NCBI RefSeq assembly: GCF_020085105.1
Contig: NC_058043.1
Coordinates: 12,967,167-13,031,166, forward strand
DNA from: Siniperca chuatsi
Taxonomy: Eukaryota; Chordata; Actinopteri; Centrarchiformes; Sinipercidae
Direction of reading: 5' to 3'
DNA length: 64,000 bases
The translations under genes and the position numbers were made by a program. The notes under the pieces were generated by a model. It was given only the letters and a program-made list of their open reading frames with translations, was not told where the DNA came from and did no database searches. Of this stretch, positions 36,746 to 56,549 are shown piece after piece (position 1 is the stretch's first letter; each line of letters starts with the position of its first letter).

Positions 36746-39700
36746 TCATCTGCTATGTGTGTTTGATGAGGGGCTGACTTCTTCGTCTGCATAGCCACTG
36801 CTGTCTGACTGCATGCTGTCGCCCCGGACCACTTCACCTACACAAGGACACAAACACAGTCAGGCAACAACTCCATGCACCGTATTCCACTGCACAAATG
36901 CAGCTGCAGTCTGACCTGAATAGACACACATAAAATATGTTCCCAGTAACACCTTTCTACAAACATCCTTGTGTAATTGCTGAGCGAAAGCATTTTGGTC
37001 ACAGCAGCTGTCACAGCGTTAACTGACAATACCCTTTTCTTCAAGCATTTATAACCATTTGAACTGGGTGAATGCTGTTTTTGTTGTGAATGGGACCACA
37101 CGAATTTCCATTCAGTATATTAGAAACAGCTATTTTGAAATTACAACCAGTCATGTTCCTGTAAAATATGACTGCAGTGTAGCAATGCAACAGTTTTAAC
37201 TACTGCCTATGCTCATGCAAAAAATGTCACACAAATAAAATATAAATATACTATACCTTTGTATTGACATTTTTGTTTGGACAATGGGGAGGTTATTGTT
37301 CTTGTTTCTGATTGTCCAAAATCTTCCTCTCCTGCACTATGCACCTATGGAGACAAAAGGTATGCAGTTTATATTATATACTGTATGTCTGTTTTGACTC
37401 TTAGGAATATAATTAGGAAACAATATCATTAAAAATTATGATTAGGGCTGAACAATGTGTTGTTCCATCCATCCAGTGGTATCAGTAGTTCATGTTTCAT
37501 TTCTAATCTTAAAGACAAACAATCTAATCCATCTGATAAATAACATACTGTCCTTTAGCCTGATCTAATCACATTGTGTTTACTGGTTTTGCAAGGATGC
37601 TTTGCCCGCATGATGAATGACTAATCAAAATCATTCTGAGAGTGAACTGTTCTTCTTTTAGAGTTCTTCTTTTAGAGTGAGTAAGTTTGTAATTAGTATC
37701 ATCATGATCATGGACTTTAACCTGGATTGATGGGTGAGTATTTAATTAAATTACCATGTTGAGTCAACCAGAAAATATATTTGTCTTACTTTCTGTAAAA
37801 TCAACCAAATCATGGCTTATGTGATTAATTATTTCCAAATGGAGCTACAGAAAATTACACATACAATATCTGGAGACATTTTGTAACTTGCAATTTATAC
37901 TGTAAAAAACAAAAATATCTTAATGTTATTTTTTCCACCATCGCTTAGCCCTACATTCAATACATACTGCACATGTGCAGTACTACTGTGACTACCATAC
38001 CTCTTCCAGCTCAAAGGAGTTAACCTGTTGCAGGTTTTTGGAGACGTTCCCCAGGTCCTGATGTGTCAGTGGATTGAGGTACTGGATTTTCCCCTCATTA
38101 AATGACTCCTCACATGTCTGGACAGTTGGGACAGTTGAAGTATGACTGGAATCTGGTGCATTCAAGGAACAGGAAGAGACATCGTTCTCATACCAGCCAG
38201 TCACAGTGATGCAGCACTGGGTGGAGCTACCATTGGGGGCCAGGACAGGAAGGGATCTGAATGCATCCAGCTGTCTGGCTTCCCCTGAAGATGCAACGTC
38301 TCCTGTGTGTGAGTCCTCGTCAGGCTCAGTGATATCAGTTGGTATATGGGGTTTATGTGATCCAGAACAGGGTCTATCTTTGCTTTCTGTCTCAGAGGAG
38401 ATAAGAGGTAAAGTGTTTGTTTTCAGACTGTGTGTGTAGAAAGGCGCCTGGTGTACACTCTCGATTATCTGTGGGCAGATTAGATCATACGTAACCTTGG
38501 CAACTGGTTTCAGATCAGCAGTCCTTGTGTCACTTTGAGTTGAACATGAGTCCAGGTCTGGCTGACATGAAAGAAACCGATAATCTGTTTCTATCACAGT
38601 TTCTCCTGACAATGATGACGCAAGAGATGTTCTTACACTGTAAATCCTGCTGTCAAGGTCTGCTGCCTTGATGCTGTTTTCATCAGCATCAACATTAGTT
38701 TGTTTGCTGCCCTGCATCTCCTTATGACAGATTTTATTTCCATTTTGAAGAGTCTCTGTGTCAGCCACGGTCTGCTGTGTTTGCTCCTCTTTCCCGCTGA
38801 TACAGGATTTATAATCATCCTTGACCAGCTCAACATCCCCAGCTGAATTACTCCTATTATACTCCCCCAAATCCAGTTTCCTGGTAGTCCCACACTTAAC
38901 TTTCTCCAGGACTATATCCACAACATCAGGGAGGCTGGACCTTTTGTGGGGTGAGGGCTGCGGAGAGGTGGAGTCTGACCCACGAGGAGAGCCTGTGTAG
39001 AGACACATCTTGGAGACGGTGTCCTTTAGCCTCTCCACCGGAGAACGTGGCTCGCTGCGGACGCTGCTCCTGAAGCGTTCGATCCTCTCCACGGGAGATG
39101 AAGAGAAGGTGAACTCTGGCGTAGCCAATTTCTGTAGAGGAGTGCGGGACACGTGAGAGTAGAGGGAGTAGAAAGCGTTGGCCATTGCCGTGAGTACTTG
39201 CACTTGTCTGAAACGACCTGTGGAAAGAATAAAATGTAAATCAATAAAGGTAACATGGATCTCATTTCAAACGTCAAACTATATTATACAATTCACATGA
39301 CAAAGACAACCTACAACAGAGTGGTTTAATAACTCCATAGTCTTACTAGCAAGAGAGAGGCTGGGGTCTTCCTCTCGTATCCGCCGTAGCTGCGAGTCCA
39401 GGAAGAGGCGGAAATTGATGCCCTGTGCCAGAGAGGGGAAGGTGAAGAAGCGAGGAGGAATGCGAACGGTAACCTGTGGCTCTTCGCAGCCGAAACCCAG
39501 CTCGTACAGCGTCTCCTCTGCATCCTCCGAACACAATTGCAGGATTTCCGATACACTGCCGTGCATGTGAGAAAAAAGTTTTTTTTCCTGTTAAAGGGTT
39601 TTTAAAAGCCCAATGAGGCAAATTTGTGAGTTACAAAGTGCTTTACAAAATAATGAAACATGGGACCAATAAATACAAATGAAAACAATAAATAAAGAAG

Positions 39701-42653
39701 AAAAAGGGATTAATAGAATAAAAACAGTATATATTATTCAGGTAAAACCAAGCCAGAAAAAGAGAAATTACACCGGTTTGGAAAACTACAGAATAATAAA
39801 CCTTTAAAAAGCCTCACCTTGATGTAGTTTTACAGGTGGAGGAGGAGAGGCAGCTGGAGGCCATGCTGTGGCCCAAGTTCAGTGATGGTAGACATAGTGC
39901 CTGACGAGGGGTACTGTGGACAAGACATGTGAAAAGTTATAATGCGTATGACCAACAAATTAGTTGTGGAAGAAACATACACTAATCTTAAATATTAATC
40001 GTAGAAAAGGTTTCAATCGTAGTCATCTGGTCTGAGAACTCAGAAATTTAAGCTACTCCGTGTTACTTAAGCCCCGCCCCACCTCTGCTGTTTACCCTGC
40101 CTAGACCATTTTTCACAATTGAGAATGACTTCTGGATGGAAGCCGAAAAGTCTTGATTCTGAAAACAGTGTCCAGATGACTACGATTGAAACCTTTTCTA
40201 TGATGGAACATTCCTGGACGAATGAGGGACTACACCGTCTTTAAATATTAATCTTAATAATAACGTAAAACCTATAGTAGTTACGCTTCAGAATTAGATT
40301 TACATTTACACAAGGAAGAGGTTGACCACTGACCTGCTGATGGGTCTGCTGTGACCTTGTTTGGAGGAAGGATGTCGTGTGAAGCTTCACGGTCAATGAG
40401 GAAAAGAAGAAGCATAACAACAGTCCATTCTTTTAGGTTTCTTTAGTATTCATTTAGTAAGTTCAGAAAGTCAAATGTGTTCAAATATTCTTTCAGAACT
40501 AAAAAAGCGTCCACATAGTGGACCATACTTGAGCCTACAATCAAGTGATAAATGAGTGTTATCTCATTCACACCTCAAAAGAAACAGCCTCAGTGTGCAG
40601 GGATGTAACCACCAGACTGCTGGAATTAGGTGTGGTGGGGTGTGGGAGTTAAATTGAACATGCATTTTGGACTGGAAGTGTAGTTCATAAGCCTCTAGAT
40701 CTGACTAAAACATGAGAAACATCAAAGACAGTTCATATCTCTCCTAAATGAATTGTGTTCTTGTGCGGAAAACAGGAAATGGAGTTAAAAATACAGAATG
40801 ACCCCTGTCAGTATAATGATTACAGCAACGTGGATTCATTCGAACTAATATTCACTAATTCAGTGCAGTAACATTCTTCGTTTCTTATATAAGATTACAG
40901 TTGCTGCTCACCCAGCTTCAAATGTAGTTTTTCCGCCATTTAACACAGAAGCTGAAACAAAGAAGAAGAAGAAGAACACGTTGATTTGCATCTGAATGTC
41001 GGTTTCACGGTTTATTTGCAAACTTGTGGCCATACAAATACTGTATGTGTCTGTGTGAACGTGTTACCCTAGTGAAATTTGGATTAACACCACAGCACTT
41101 TCAGGCGTACACTCATTATCATGTTGACTGAAGCTGTCATACAGCTGCTGAAGTAATGAAAACCTTAAACTTAAAACATAAACTGATACAGAGGGTTTAA
41201 TGTTACAGATTAGTTTTTTATCAAAAGACATTTCTTAAACTTGAAGGCACTAAGCGATGAAATTAAAGGCATTATGCAATTCTTTACCCTGCTGTTACAT
41301 CCAAACATATTAGCCTTACCACTTAAATTGTAAAATAATTTGATGTTTTAGCCTTACGATGACAATTATATTACTTTCTTTTCTGATGTAAATACTGTAT
41401 GTGTGGCTCTGATAAGGATGTATATGTGTAAGTGTAGTTACATTTCAAATAAGAAACAGAAATCTTTTAATGAATTATTAACTTTTGAGGTTTTAACAAA
41501 AAAAGAACTTCCTCCCCTACACTTCCCCTTCTCAGAAAATATGCTTCTTGGCAGAGGTACAGTGATAGTGCAAAACACTGGACATCTCTGTGAGATATTA
41601 CAGTTAATATGCACAAATGGGTCAGTCTCTGCGTCTTTGTCGCCACTATTACAAACAAAACAAAAATAAGCTTGCTGAACATTCATGACGCACACCTCAT
41701 TTTCCTACATGGACATTTCCTGCTTTGTTAGTTTCTTGTGTGTGTGTGTGTGTATACTTACCATCAGCACCAAGACTCAGCTCATCGTCAAAGTTGTTGG
41801 CTTTCAGCACAGACTCTAAAGAAAAGACCCACAGTCAATGATTTGAGTCATTTCATAGGTAGGCGCACATTATATCTTAATTTTTTTTTAATTGTCCACT
41901 TTGAGGTGTATTTCCATTTCATGCAACTTTATACTTCTAATCCACCAAAATTCAGAGGGAAATATTGTACTTCTTACTCCACTATATTTATATGACAGCT
42001 TTATTTACTAGTTACTTTATAGATTAAGATTTTACATACAAAACATACAATGAGTTTATCAAATATGATGCACTGTTATAGGTTAAACTACTCAACAGTA
42101 TATTAAATAATTCAAATTAGCTCCACCTTGGCCAGCTACAACAGTAAAATGCTGCTAATAATCCAATAACATAATGTGCAATATTATAACACTCACAGGG
42201 GCCATTTATTCTGAATTCTAGTATTTTTACTTTTGATACTTTAAGTACACTTTACTGATAATACCTACATACTTTTATTCAAGTTACATTTTCAATGCAG
42301 GACTGTTACTTCATTGTAATGGAGTATTTTTATACTGCAGTAATGCTACTTTTACTTAAGTAAAGGATGTGGATACCTCCTCCACCACTGCTGGTGTGTA
42401 TGGACAAGGTTTGAGACTAAAGAAAAGTGTTTTTTTTCTATTGTACACATTCAGGTTAATGTGCATTTACTACATGCACAGTAAATAAATATGCTTAGTG
42501 CATCACATATTTCAAAACTGATACATTGTTAGATGGTACATTGTTATTTATGACAAGACTTTGTTTCAGTTCAGACTCACCAAAACTCAGATGACCAGTG
42601 TTTTCTGAGTGTGCCTGCGGCCTGTAAGATATATCCCAATATTTAATGCATAA

Positions 42654-42688
<35 letters not shown>

Positions 42689-44226
42689 GTCTATCCAGCC
42701 AGTGTCATTTGCATGCTTCTTCTATCAAATAAGCGATTGCATTTGCATAGATAGCCTCATCTGGAGTATAATAGCAGCCTACCTACAGTACATGCTTAGA
42801 TCTATTCCCTGATCAGCTCTCAACAGGCTGCTGAAGCCTGTCAACTTCCTCTTGTAGAAATGTTCACATGCTGAGCAGCATTAAGGACAACACCTCCAAA
42901 CCGATCTGGTCATTTTCATGTTGGGTTCTCAGAATGCATAAACCATCACGCCACTCCTTTTACTGTATTCTTTCTCAGCGTTAGGAGCCATTTAGATGCT
43001 GACACTCTGTATTAGAACATCACTGACTACCACCAGTGCAGCTTTCTTTTCGATAACTGAATTACGCGACATTAAATAATGTCTGTGTGTGCTGACCTCC
43101 TTCCTCCAATCAGTTTCATAAGAGGAAGAGGGACATGTTATTTCCTTCTAGTTCTATAATTATTTTACTCTACACGGCAAGGAAATTTTGAAAAAGCCAA
43201 AGGGCTCAAGTTGTGTGCTTTCTTGGTGAAATGGCGTCCGGACTGGAAGACTTGTTGAACTGTCTGCATCTACATCCTGACAGTAATATATATATATATT
43301 TTTTTACCATAATCAACATTGCCTCATAAAGCTGTCTGCATGCATGTCATGGTCTAGACAGCTTTCTGTTGTGTCATTGAACACTGGCAGATCTCCTGAG
43401 GACATAATTTGCCAATTCTGTAAAAGTCAATTCAGAGCACTCTCACATTTTGGTTTTGAATAACTAAAATAAGCTTATTTTTTCCAATGGAACTATTTAA
43501 AAAAAAAAACATCATCTAAGGCTATTGTGGCAAAAATACTGTGGCTACCCTACCGCACAGTCTTCCTGGAACACCTGGCCTCAGAGAGTTTCACTTTCTA
43601 CTTATTGTTTATTAAACCCGTTTCCAGTGACTGACACATTGTCCTTCAGAGCCTGCTCAAAAAATATCAACTTACAAAAAAAGCTGACTCACCCACAACC
43701 CTGGAGCCAGTTCTCAATCTTTCCTGTGAAGCATCCTGTGGAAATCACACTTAGCTTTATGAGTAATCCTCATAAAATAAACAACTCTTTGTGCTCTTTT
43801 ACTCTATTTAAAAGTTGTCTTTTTTAACAAACATGCACACTGTAAATACTAACATTGGACATTCTGTCCGTATTCTGTTATGAAAAAGTGGAAGCACTGA
43901 TTGTATTAAGGTAATACTAAATCGTTTGCTATTTCTAAAAGAAGTTTTTAGCTGTATCACTTTTCAGCTGGGCCATTTCTTTTATATTATGTATTTGTAA
44001 TGAACATATCAAACATAAACTGTAGATACTGGAGAGATATGTGTGGTGGAATCCTTCAAACTCTCCTGAGTTTAGACTTACCGTCAGAAAAGACATCATC
44101 GTCTGCTATAGAGGCAGAGGGGAGGTTGCAGGGCGGCCCATCAGGGTCCAGTTCCTCCAGAGTGAGCCACTGCCGGTGGCTGTTGATCCACGCTCGCCGC
44201 CTCACTGTGGACGACGGGCTCTCCAT
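36746..44226 (-). CDS. tespa1: TESPA1-like ITPRID-family protein, 11 coding exons
   Basis: Exons in transcript order: 44226-44082, 43735-43693, 42621-42581, 41815-41762, 40951-40912, 40384-40334, 39913-39818, 39555-39347, 39217-38001, 37344-37257, 36837-36746; 691 residues with consistent phases. TESPA1 and its relatives KRAP/ITPRID2 and ITPRID1 bind IP3 receptors and tune calcium release; TESPA1 acts in T-cell receptor signalling (family knowledge). Visible motifs are IENWLQGCG, SEILQLCSEDAEETLYELGFG (about 159-179), the RIPPRFF double-Phe motif (FF at 193-194) used for IP3-receptor binding, FRLFLDSQLRRI, and DTVSKMCLYT (about 292-301). KMCLYT favours TESPA1 over the ITPRID1/2 branches. The large exon 9 encodes a poorly conserved acidic/Ser-rich region. 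The last two exons extend past the usual human-like end and finish with QSDSSGYADEEV. Exon 6 has two possible acceptors (51 or 15 nt). Orthology to TESPA1 rather than another ITPRID gene is an inference. Confidence 0.88.
39600..39720. mobile_element. Interspersed repeat fragment in tespa1 intron 8
   Basis: tgagttacaaagtgctttac followed by A-rich sequence resembles the fragments at 53655-53745 and, in reverse, at 28530-28690. Confidence 0.45.
40001..40240. mobile_element. 240-bp element with 13-bp target duplication
   Basis: The element is flanked by the identical direct repeat ttaaatattaatc at 39988-40000 and 40241-40253. Inside it, 40002-40030 and 40172-40200 are perfect 29-bp inverted repeats, the first at the left edge and the second about 40 bases from the right edge. 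There is no coding frame. It lies in tespa1 intron 6. The long, AT-rich target duplication suggests insertion by a retroposition-type or unusual mechanism rather than standard hAT. Confidence 0.8.
41905..42390. mobile_element. MITE family A copy, reverse orientation
   Basis: The right end carries acttttacttaagtaaagga and finishes tccaccactg at 42390, the reverse complement of the left end of the copy at 8625. The interior matches that family (gctggccaagg/caacagtaaaatgctgct blocks). The left terminus is not clear. It lies in tespa1 intron 3. Confidence 0.6.
42657..42683. repeat. (CA)n microsatellite in tespa1 intron 2
   Basis: Perfect ca dinucleotides, directly upstream (in tespa1 sense) of the acceptor of exon 3. 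Confidence 0.9.
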
Positions 44227-44235
44227 CACCTCAGT

Positions 44236-44256
44236 TCACAGATAGCCGGGGAACAT
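44236..44256 (-). promoter_or_regulatory. tespa1: Upstream ORF in tespa1 leader
   Basis: A six-codon frame (MFPGYL, then TGA) starts in a good Kozak context (ccaccATGt) and ends nine bases before the main start, in the same frame. Initiation there could lower translation of the main frame, or the main start (ggtgATGg) may be reached by reinitiation. The in-frame TGA also shows that the protein cannot extend further upstream in this exon. Confidence 0.55.
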
Positions 44257-46640
44257 GGTGGGGTTGAAGCTACGGGGGCACGAGGATGATGACATATAGT
44301 CAACTGAAGTTTGGGTTAAAAGGCTGAGGCCGACAACATTTTACACTAAAGTTGAGCTTTTTATACCACAGATTATTAACAGGATGCTTACTCATAACTT
44401 GCAGTTCTTTGGAAAGTTGGACGAGCCTTTGAAACAGTAGACTATGGTGTGACACTAAAACAGGTTATTTACATTATTTTACATAGATTAGCCTCCACCT
44501 CAATGATAGAAGAATCACTCCATTACTACTTTTAAATGGATATTTTCCCATCTATAAACATTACTGAACAATTGATAAAGTGCAAAGGCCTTTTCATATA
44601 GACATATTTCTATGGGTGACATTCACTGACCCAGTAAAACTTGATCAAAAGCCAAATATCAGTCTAACTATTCTAAACTAAACTAAATCAAACTATAACA
44701 AAGAGCACGACTACACTGCATCAAGTTCAGGTTCAAGGTCAAGTTTAAGATAATATAATATATATATATATAATAAAATCAAATAGTATTTCTTAAGAAA
44801 AAAAAGCCAGACAAAACATGAAAGCACCAAGAAGAAGACATTACATTTCTGAAGTGTATCGGTGCATGAAAACCCTGGTGCAATAAAATATCTGAGTACA
44901 TTCAAATAAAGTGCATACAGCAGAGATAAAGGATGATTTACATAGTGGCTATAGAAAATGATGTAAGGATGTAAGTAAAGGAGGGCAGACATATAAACAC
45001 AGAGTGACAAACAGATCCATCCAAAACCAATTTAAATTAAAACCTGCAAGGGATAGGCTACAGTTTAATAAATGCTTATGTGAACGTCCTAACTGATTAA
45101 CATATGAGCCCAACCAGCCAAAAATACAGTTTTGATTAATAGAAAACATGCAGCATATATAAATGATTTATACTGATTATGATTAGAAAGAGAATATACC
45201 TCTTTGAAAATACAGATGAATGTTTCAGTCTTTTGTATAATGTCATCCATCTATGAAATAAGATTTTCTTCATAACCAGCGATGAAAAGGTGTAGCCTGT
45301 AGCCCACAGTTTGTGTTTATTTATTAGGTTTTTAGCAGAATGAAGTAGGCCTCCTCGAAGTTTTCCAAACTCATATTCAAACAAAATAGCGAATAAAACT
45401 GTCAAACGAAAAACAGCTTTTACCTTGATCGACGCAGGTTTCAGTTCTGTCGGCGGCGCTCTTTCTCTCGCTTCCTGTTGTCGCAGGCTGAGGTGTCTAA
45501 AACCTATCTGCAAACTCTCAAACTGCATCCAGCTCGCTCTTGTTTTCAATGATTCATTCACGATTAAGAGTTTCTGGTCATTTCCTCTGAAGCATGTCAG
45601 CTAGCCTACACGCGCGGTTGAATGTCAGCACAGAGGATCATCACAGAGGCTGGAGTTTGAGCAGACTGTAGGAAGTGACTTTGCATCTCATGTTCTTAAG
45701 TACAACCGTTTTATCAGCGTGGGCCGCAGCTGCGACACATCCTGCAGAAACACAAGCAGACGACTCCAACAGGTTTTTGGAAATGTCAAAGATAAGGGTT
45801 GATATGCAACAGAAATGATTAGAATCTTAATAATAACGTCATTCGCAAGATAGGCAAACTATGACCAAGATACTGCAGAGCAACTCCAAAAATGACACAA
45901 ATAAGTTTCTTTTTGTAAAATTACGAATTTCTAGTCCATTCAAGGCCATGTTCTAAACAGCCTTTTAATTTGGAGTTGCCTATGTGAAAACAATGTGGCA
46001 TTATCACATCATGAAATGCTGCAGCTGACAATCATAACACAAATTCACTAATCACTAACTAACTTTCACAGAAACTTTTCGGCACCATTTTCACCAAGTC
46101 ACACGTTATAAAGAGAACATTATAAGAAACTAATGAATCATTTACTAATGCTTTATAGATCAGTTATAAACCTTCACCATCACACACTGTCTCTTAACTT
46201 CATCGTGAAGTTTCCTCCAATGGACAGTTTGACCTCTTGAGGGCATCTGGAACACCATTTATTCATGAACAACTTATTAATATGACAAGTGCACTTTTGG
46301 ATATTGAAACTTCCCTTTCTCAATGACTTATTAACATTTATAATTACAGATGACTTTCTAAATGTTACTGATGGCTTCACCTCTATTAGCCTAATGATTT
46401 ATTAACATTTATAACTGATTTAGACTTGATGGTTTATTACCTTTTGTTAATGACTTACTATAATAACAGCTTGTTAGAAAGTGAGAAACTCTTGACACCT
46501 CATGACTATTAATAATGGTGTGTCTGGGGCATGTACACAGTCCCATGTATTGGCTTTTGTTTTCTCTTGCCTCTGAAGGTAATGTAAGTAGTGTCTAGTA
46601 AGACCATGACACTTGAATAAACAAATATTAATTCATATAA
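44257..46640. other. tespa1 leader and upstream DNA
   Basis: A likely donor for a non-coding first exon of tespa1 is visible on the minus strand at about 45423 (ATCAAG|gtaaaa), preceded by a CpG-containing stretch (45424-45480). An acceptor for the first coding exon could be at about 44275. The rest is AT-rich with no recognised feature. Confidence 0.35.
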
Positions 46641-47632
<992 letters not shown>

Positions 47633-48839
47633 TGTCATGCAACAGTATGATTTTTGATGAAAGCTATTTATGCAAAAACCTTTTCCTTCTTTAACAGAGG
47701 TAAAACAAAAATGGTAGACTACAGATTTACGCTTTTTACATGCCCAAGGAATTTAGTGGAGAAATGGAAAGGAACTAAAGGAAAGTAGTAGGAAGTAACT
47801 AAGTGCATTCACACACCCACTTCATGTACATAAAGTCATCTTTACCCATTCAGTATGTTTTCCTTTGCAGAACAATTGACTTGTATATAGACACTGTATG
47901 TTGTTGGTCATTGTTGCTTTTTTATATATACATCTATCTCTCGTGTACTTGTATGTACATTATAGTTCTATGTTTATTTTTACATATATTTGTTCAGCTT
48001 TGTTGTCTTCGTTTGTGGCTGTATTTCTATTTCTATCTTCCTGCTCTGCATTCTGCTGCATGAGTAGGCTACTTATACTTTTGATAATTTTAGTACATTA
48101 TTTAATACATTACAGTATTTACAATGTGATATTGCTACTTTTACTTAAGTAAAGGATCTAAATACTTAATCGATTGCTAAATGGAGTCAGTGCATGGTGC
48201 ACTGGCAGCCAGATGCTGTATAATGAAACAATACATTGTTAGACCTGTCTGGGTGTGCTTTTGTGTGGAGGCGGTTATTGAAATAAATAAGATAAATCGT
48301 TGTATAAATGACTAACTGAAGTGACATCAGAGTATATGACTTCAGACAGAGTTGGGTGGATGCAGGCTTGGCCTGAGGATGGACTCCACCCTCTGTCCTG
48401 TTTACATGGGCACATGTGCTGCTTCACTGACAGCCCCCTCGCACACCCCAATAATAAAATCCCTCCCACAAGCGAGCCATTTTCTCCTCCCAGCGCGGTT
48501 ACAGCCAGTGTTTGAGTGTGATGGGGTCTCTTCTCCTCCACCCTGACTGACTCCTCCCGCCTCCTTGCTGTTTTCCAGCCCACAGGGCGCCACCAGGGAG
48601 TGGCCAGTGGCCACGGAGGCAAGACTTAAATGCCCAGTTTGCCTTCCCCCTTCCCCACCTTCGTGTTCAAAGCAAGAGATGAGCCGTGACATCCTTACTC
48701 TGATGAATGATAAGAAAACATAACAGACGGAGTAAGGGCAAATAGCAATGTTTACGGGAACATATTTACCCATGGCGCCTTTTAGGCGGAAAACGGATAA
48801 CCCAACGTCAATCATACTCAGCGGTACAACCTACCTTGC
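47633..48839. other. Intergenic, with MITE family A fragment
   Basis: 48065-48168 includes gctacttttacttaagtaaaggatc, a family A end piece. 48340-48640 is relatively GC-rich but shows no exon. Nothing else was recognised. Confidence 0.4.
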
Positions 48840-49533
48840 TTGGTCCCGCCCAATTCTCCGCCTTTGGCCCAATTACATTGGCTAGTTTGTTCTCGTTGGT
48901 AGAAACGGCCCTTTCCATTGGAAGAAAGCAGCAAGCCTTCGCAAGTAGCTCTAAGAGGGGTACGCTTCTTTTAGCTACTGGGATAGTGCGATAGTACCGT
49001 CACCAGATGCCAAAACACATAGACACAACACAACGTCCCATCTTTTTTTATACCATTACAGAATGTTGCTAACGTTAATACGGTTTGGACATGTGGTTTG
49101 CTATTCTGACTGGCGGATTTTGCGACAGTGTTTAAACCTAAACGTCAGTAGGCCTGTAACAAATAAAGTTGAACGATAACGTTTTTAAATGTGGTTTTGC
49201 TTAAAAACCTTGATGAATTAAATACCTTCTTAACGTAAATTCCATCCGCTGATGAGGATTGTGAGATGCGGTTGAAAGCCCGGAAAATCTAGTAAGTGGG
49301 CCTTGAGTAAAGATTATTTTGTCAAACTATAATGTCGACGTTTTAAATTAAACTGCGTAAAAGCTATTTGCTGGTCAATGTTCGTGCTCCACGAAGTCGG
49401 CAGGCTGCGCTGGTCCATAAATCGAACGCACCCGCCCTTCGCCTTCATAGGGGGAGCTCGTCAAGTTTGTGTGAAGTTGTGAAAAGTTGTCAACTCGAAA
49501 AAAGACCAGAGAAACTCCTCCCGTCTTCAAATT
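48840..49533 (+). promoter_or_regulatory. sp1: sp1 promoter region, CCAAT cluster and GC boxes
   Basis: Four CCAAT boxes lie within about 75 bases: 48850-48854 and 48869-48873 forward, 48877-48881 and 48917-48921 as attgg. The GC box cccgccc occurs at 48845-48851, overlapping the first CCAAT, and again at 49431-49437, about 97 bases before the start codon. GC boxes are Sp1 binding sites, so autoregulation is plausible. The transcription start is not determined. Confidence 0.55.

Positions 49534-56549
<7,016 letters not shown>

Noticed and set aside
45136-45561. 141-codon minus-strand frame upstream of tespa1
   Set aside because: No family match. The region looks like a 5' leader/promoter with a possible non-coding exon; the coding start is fixed at 44226 by exon structure.
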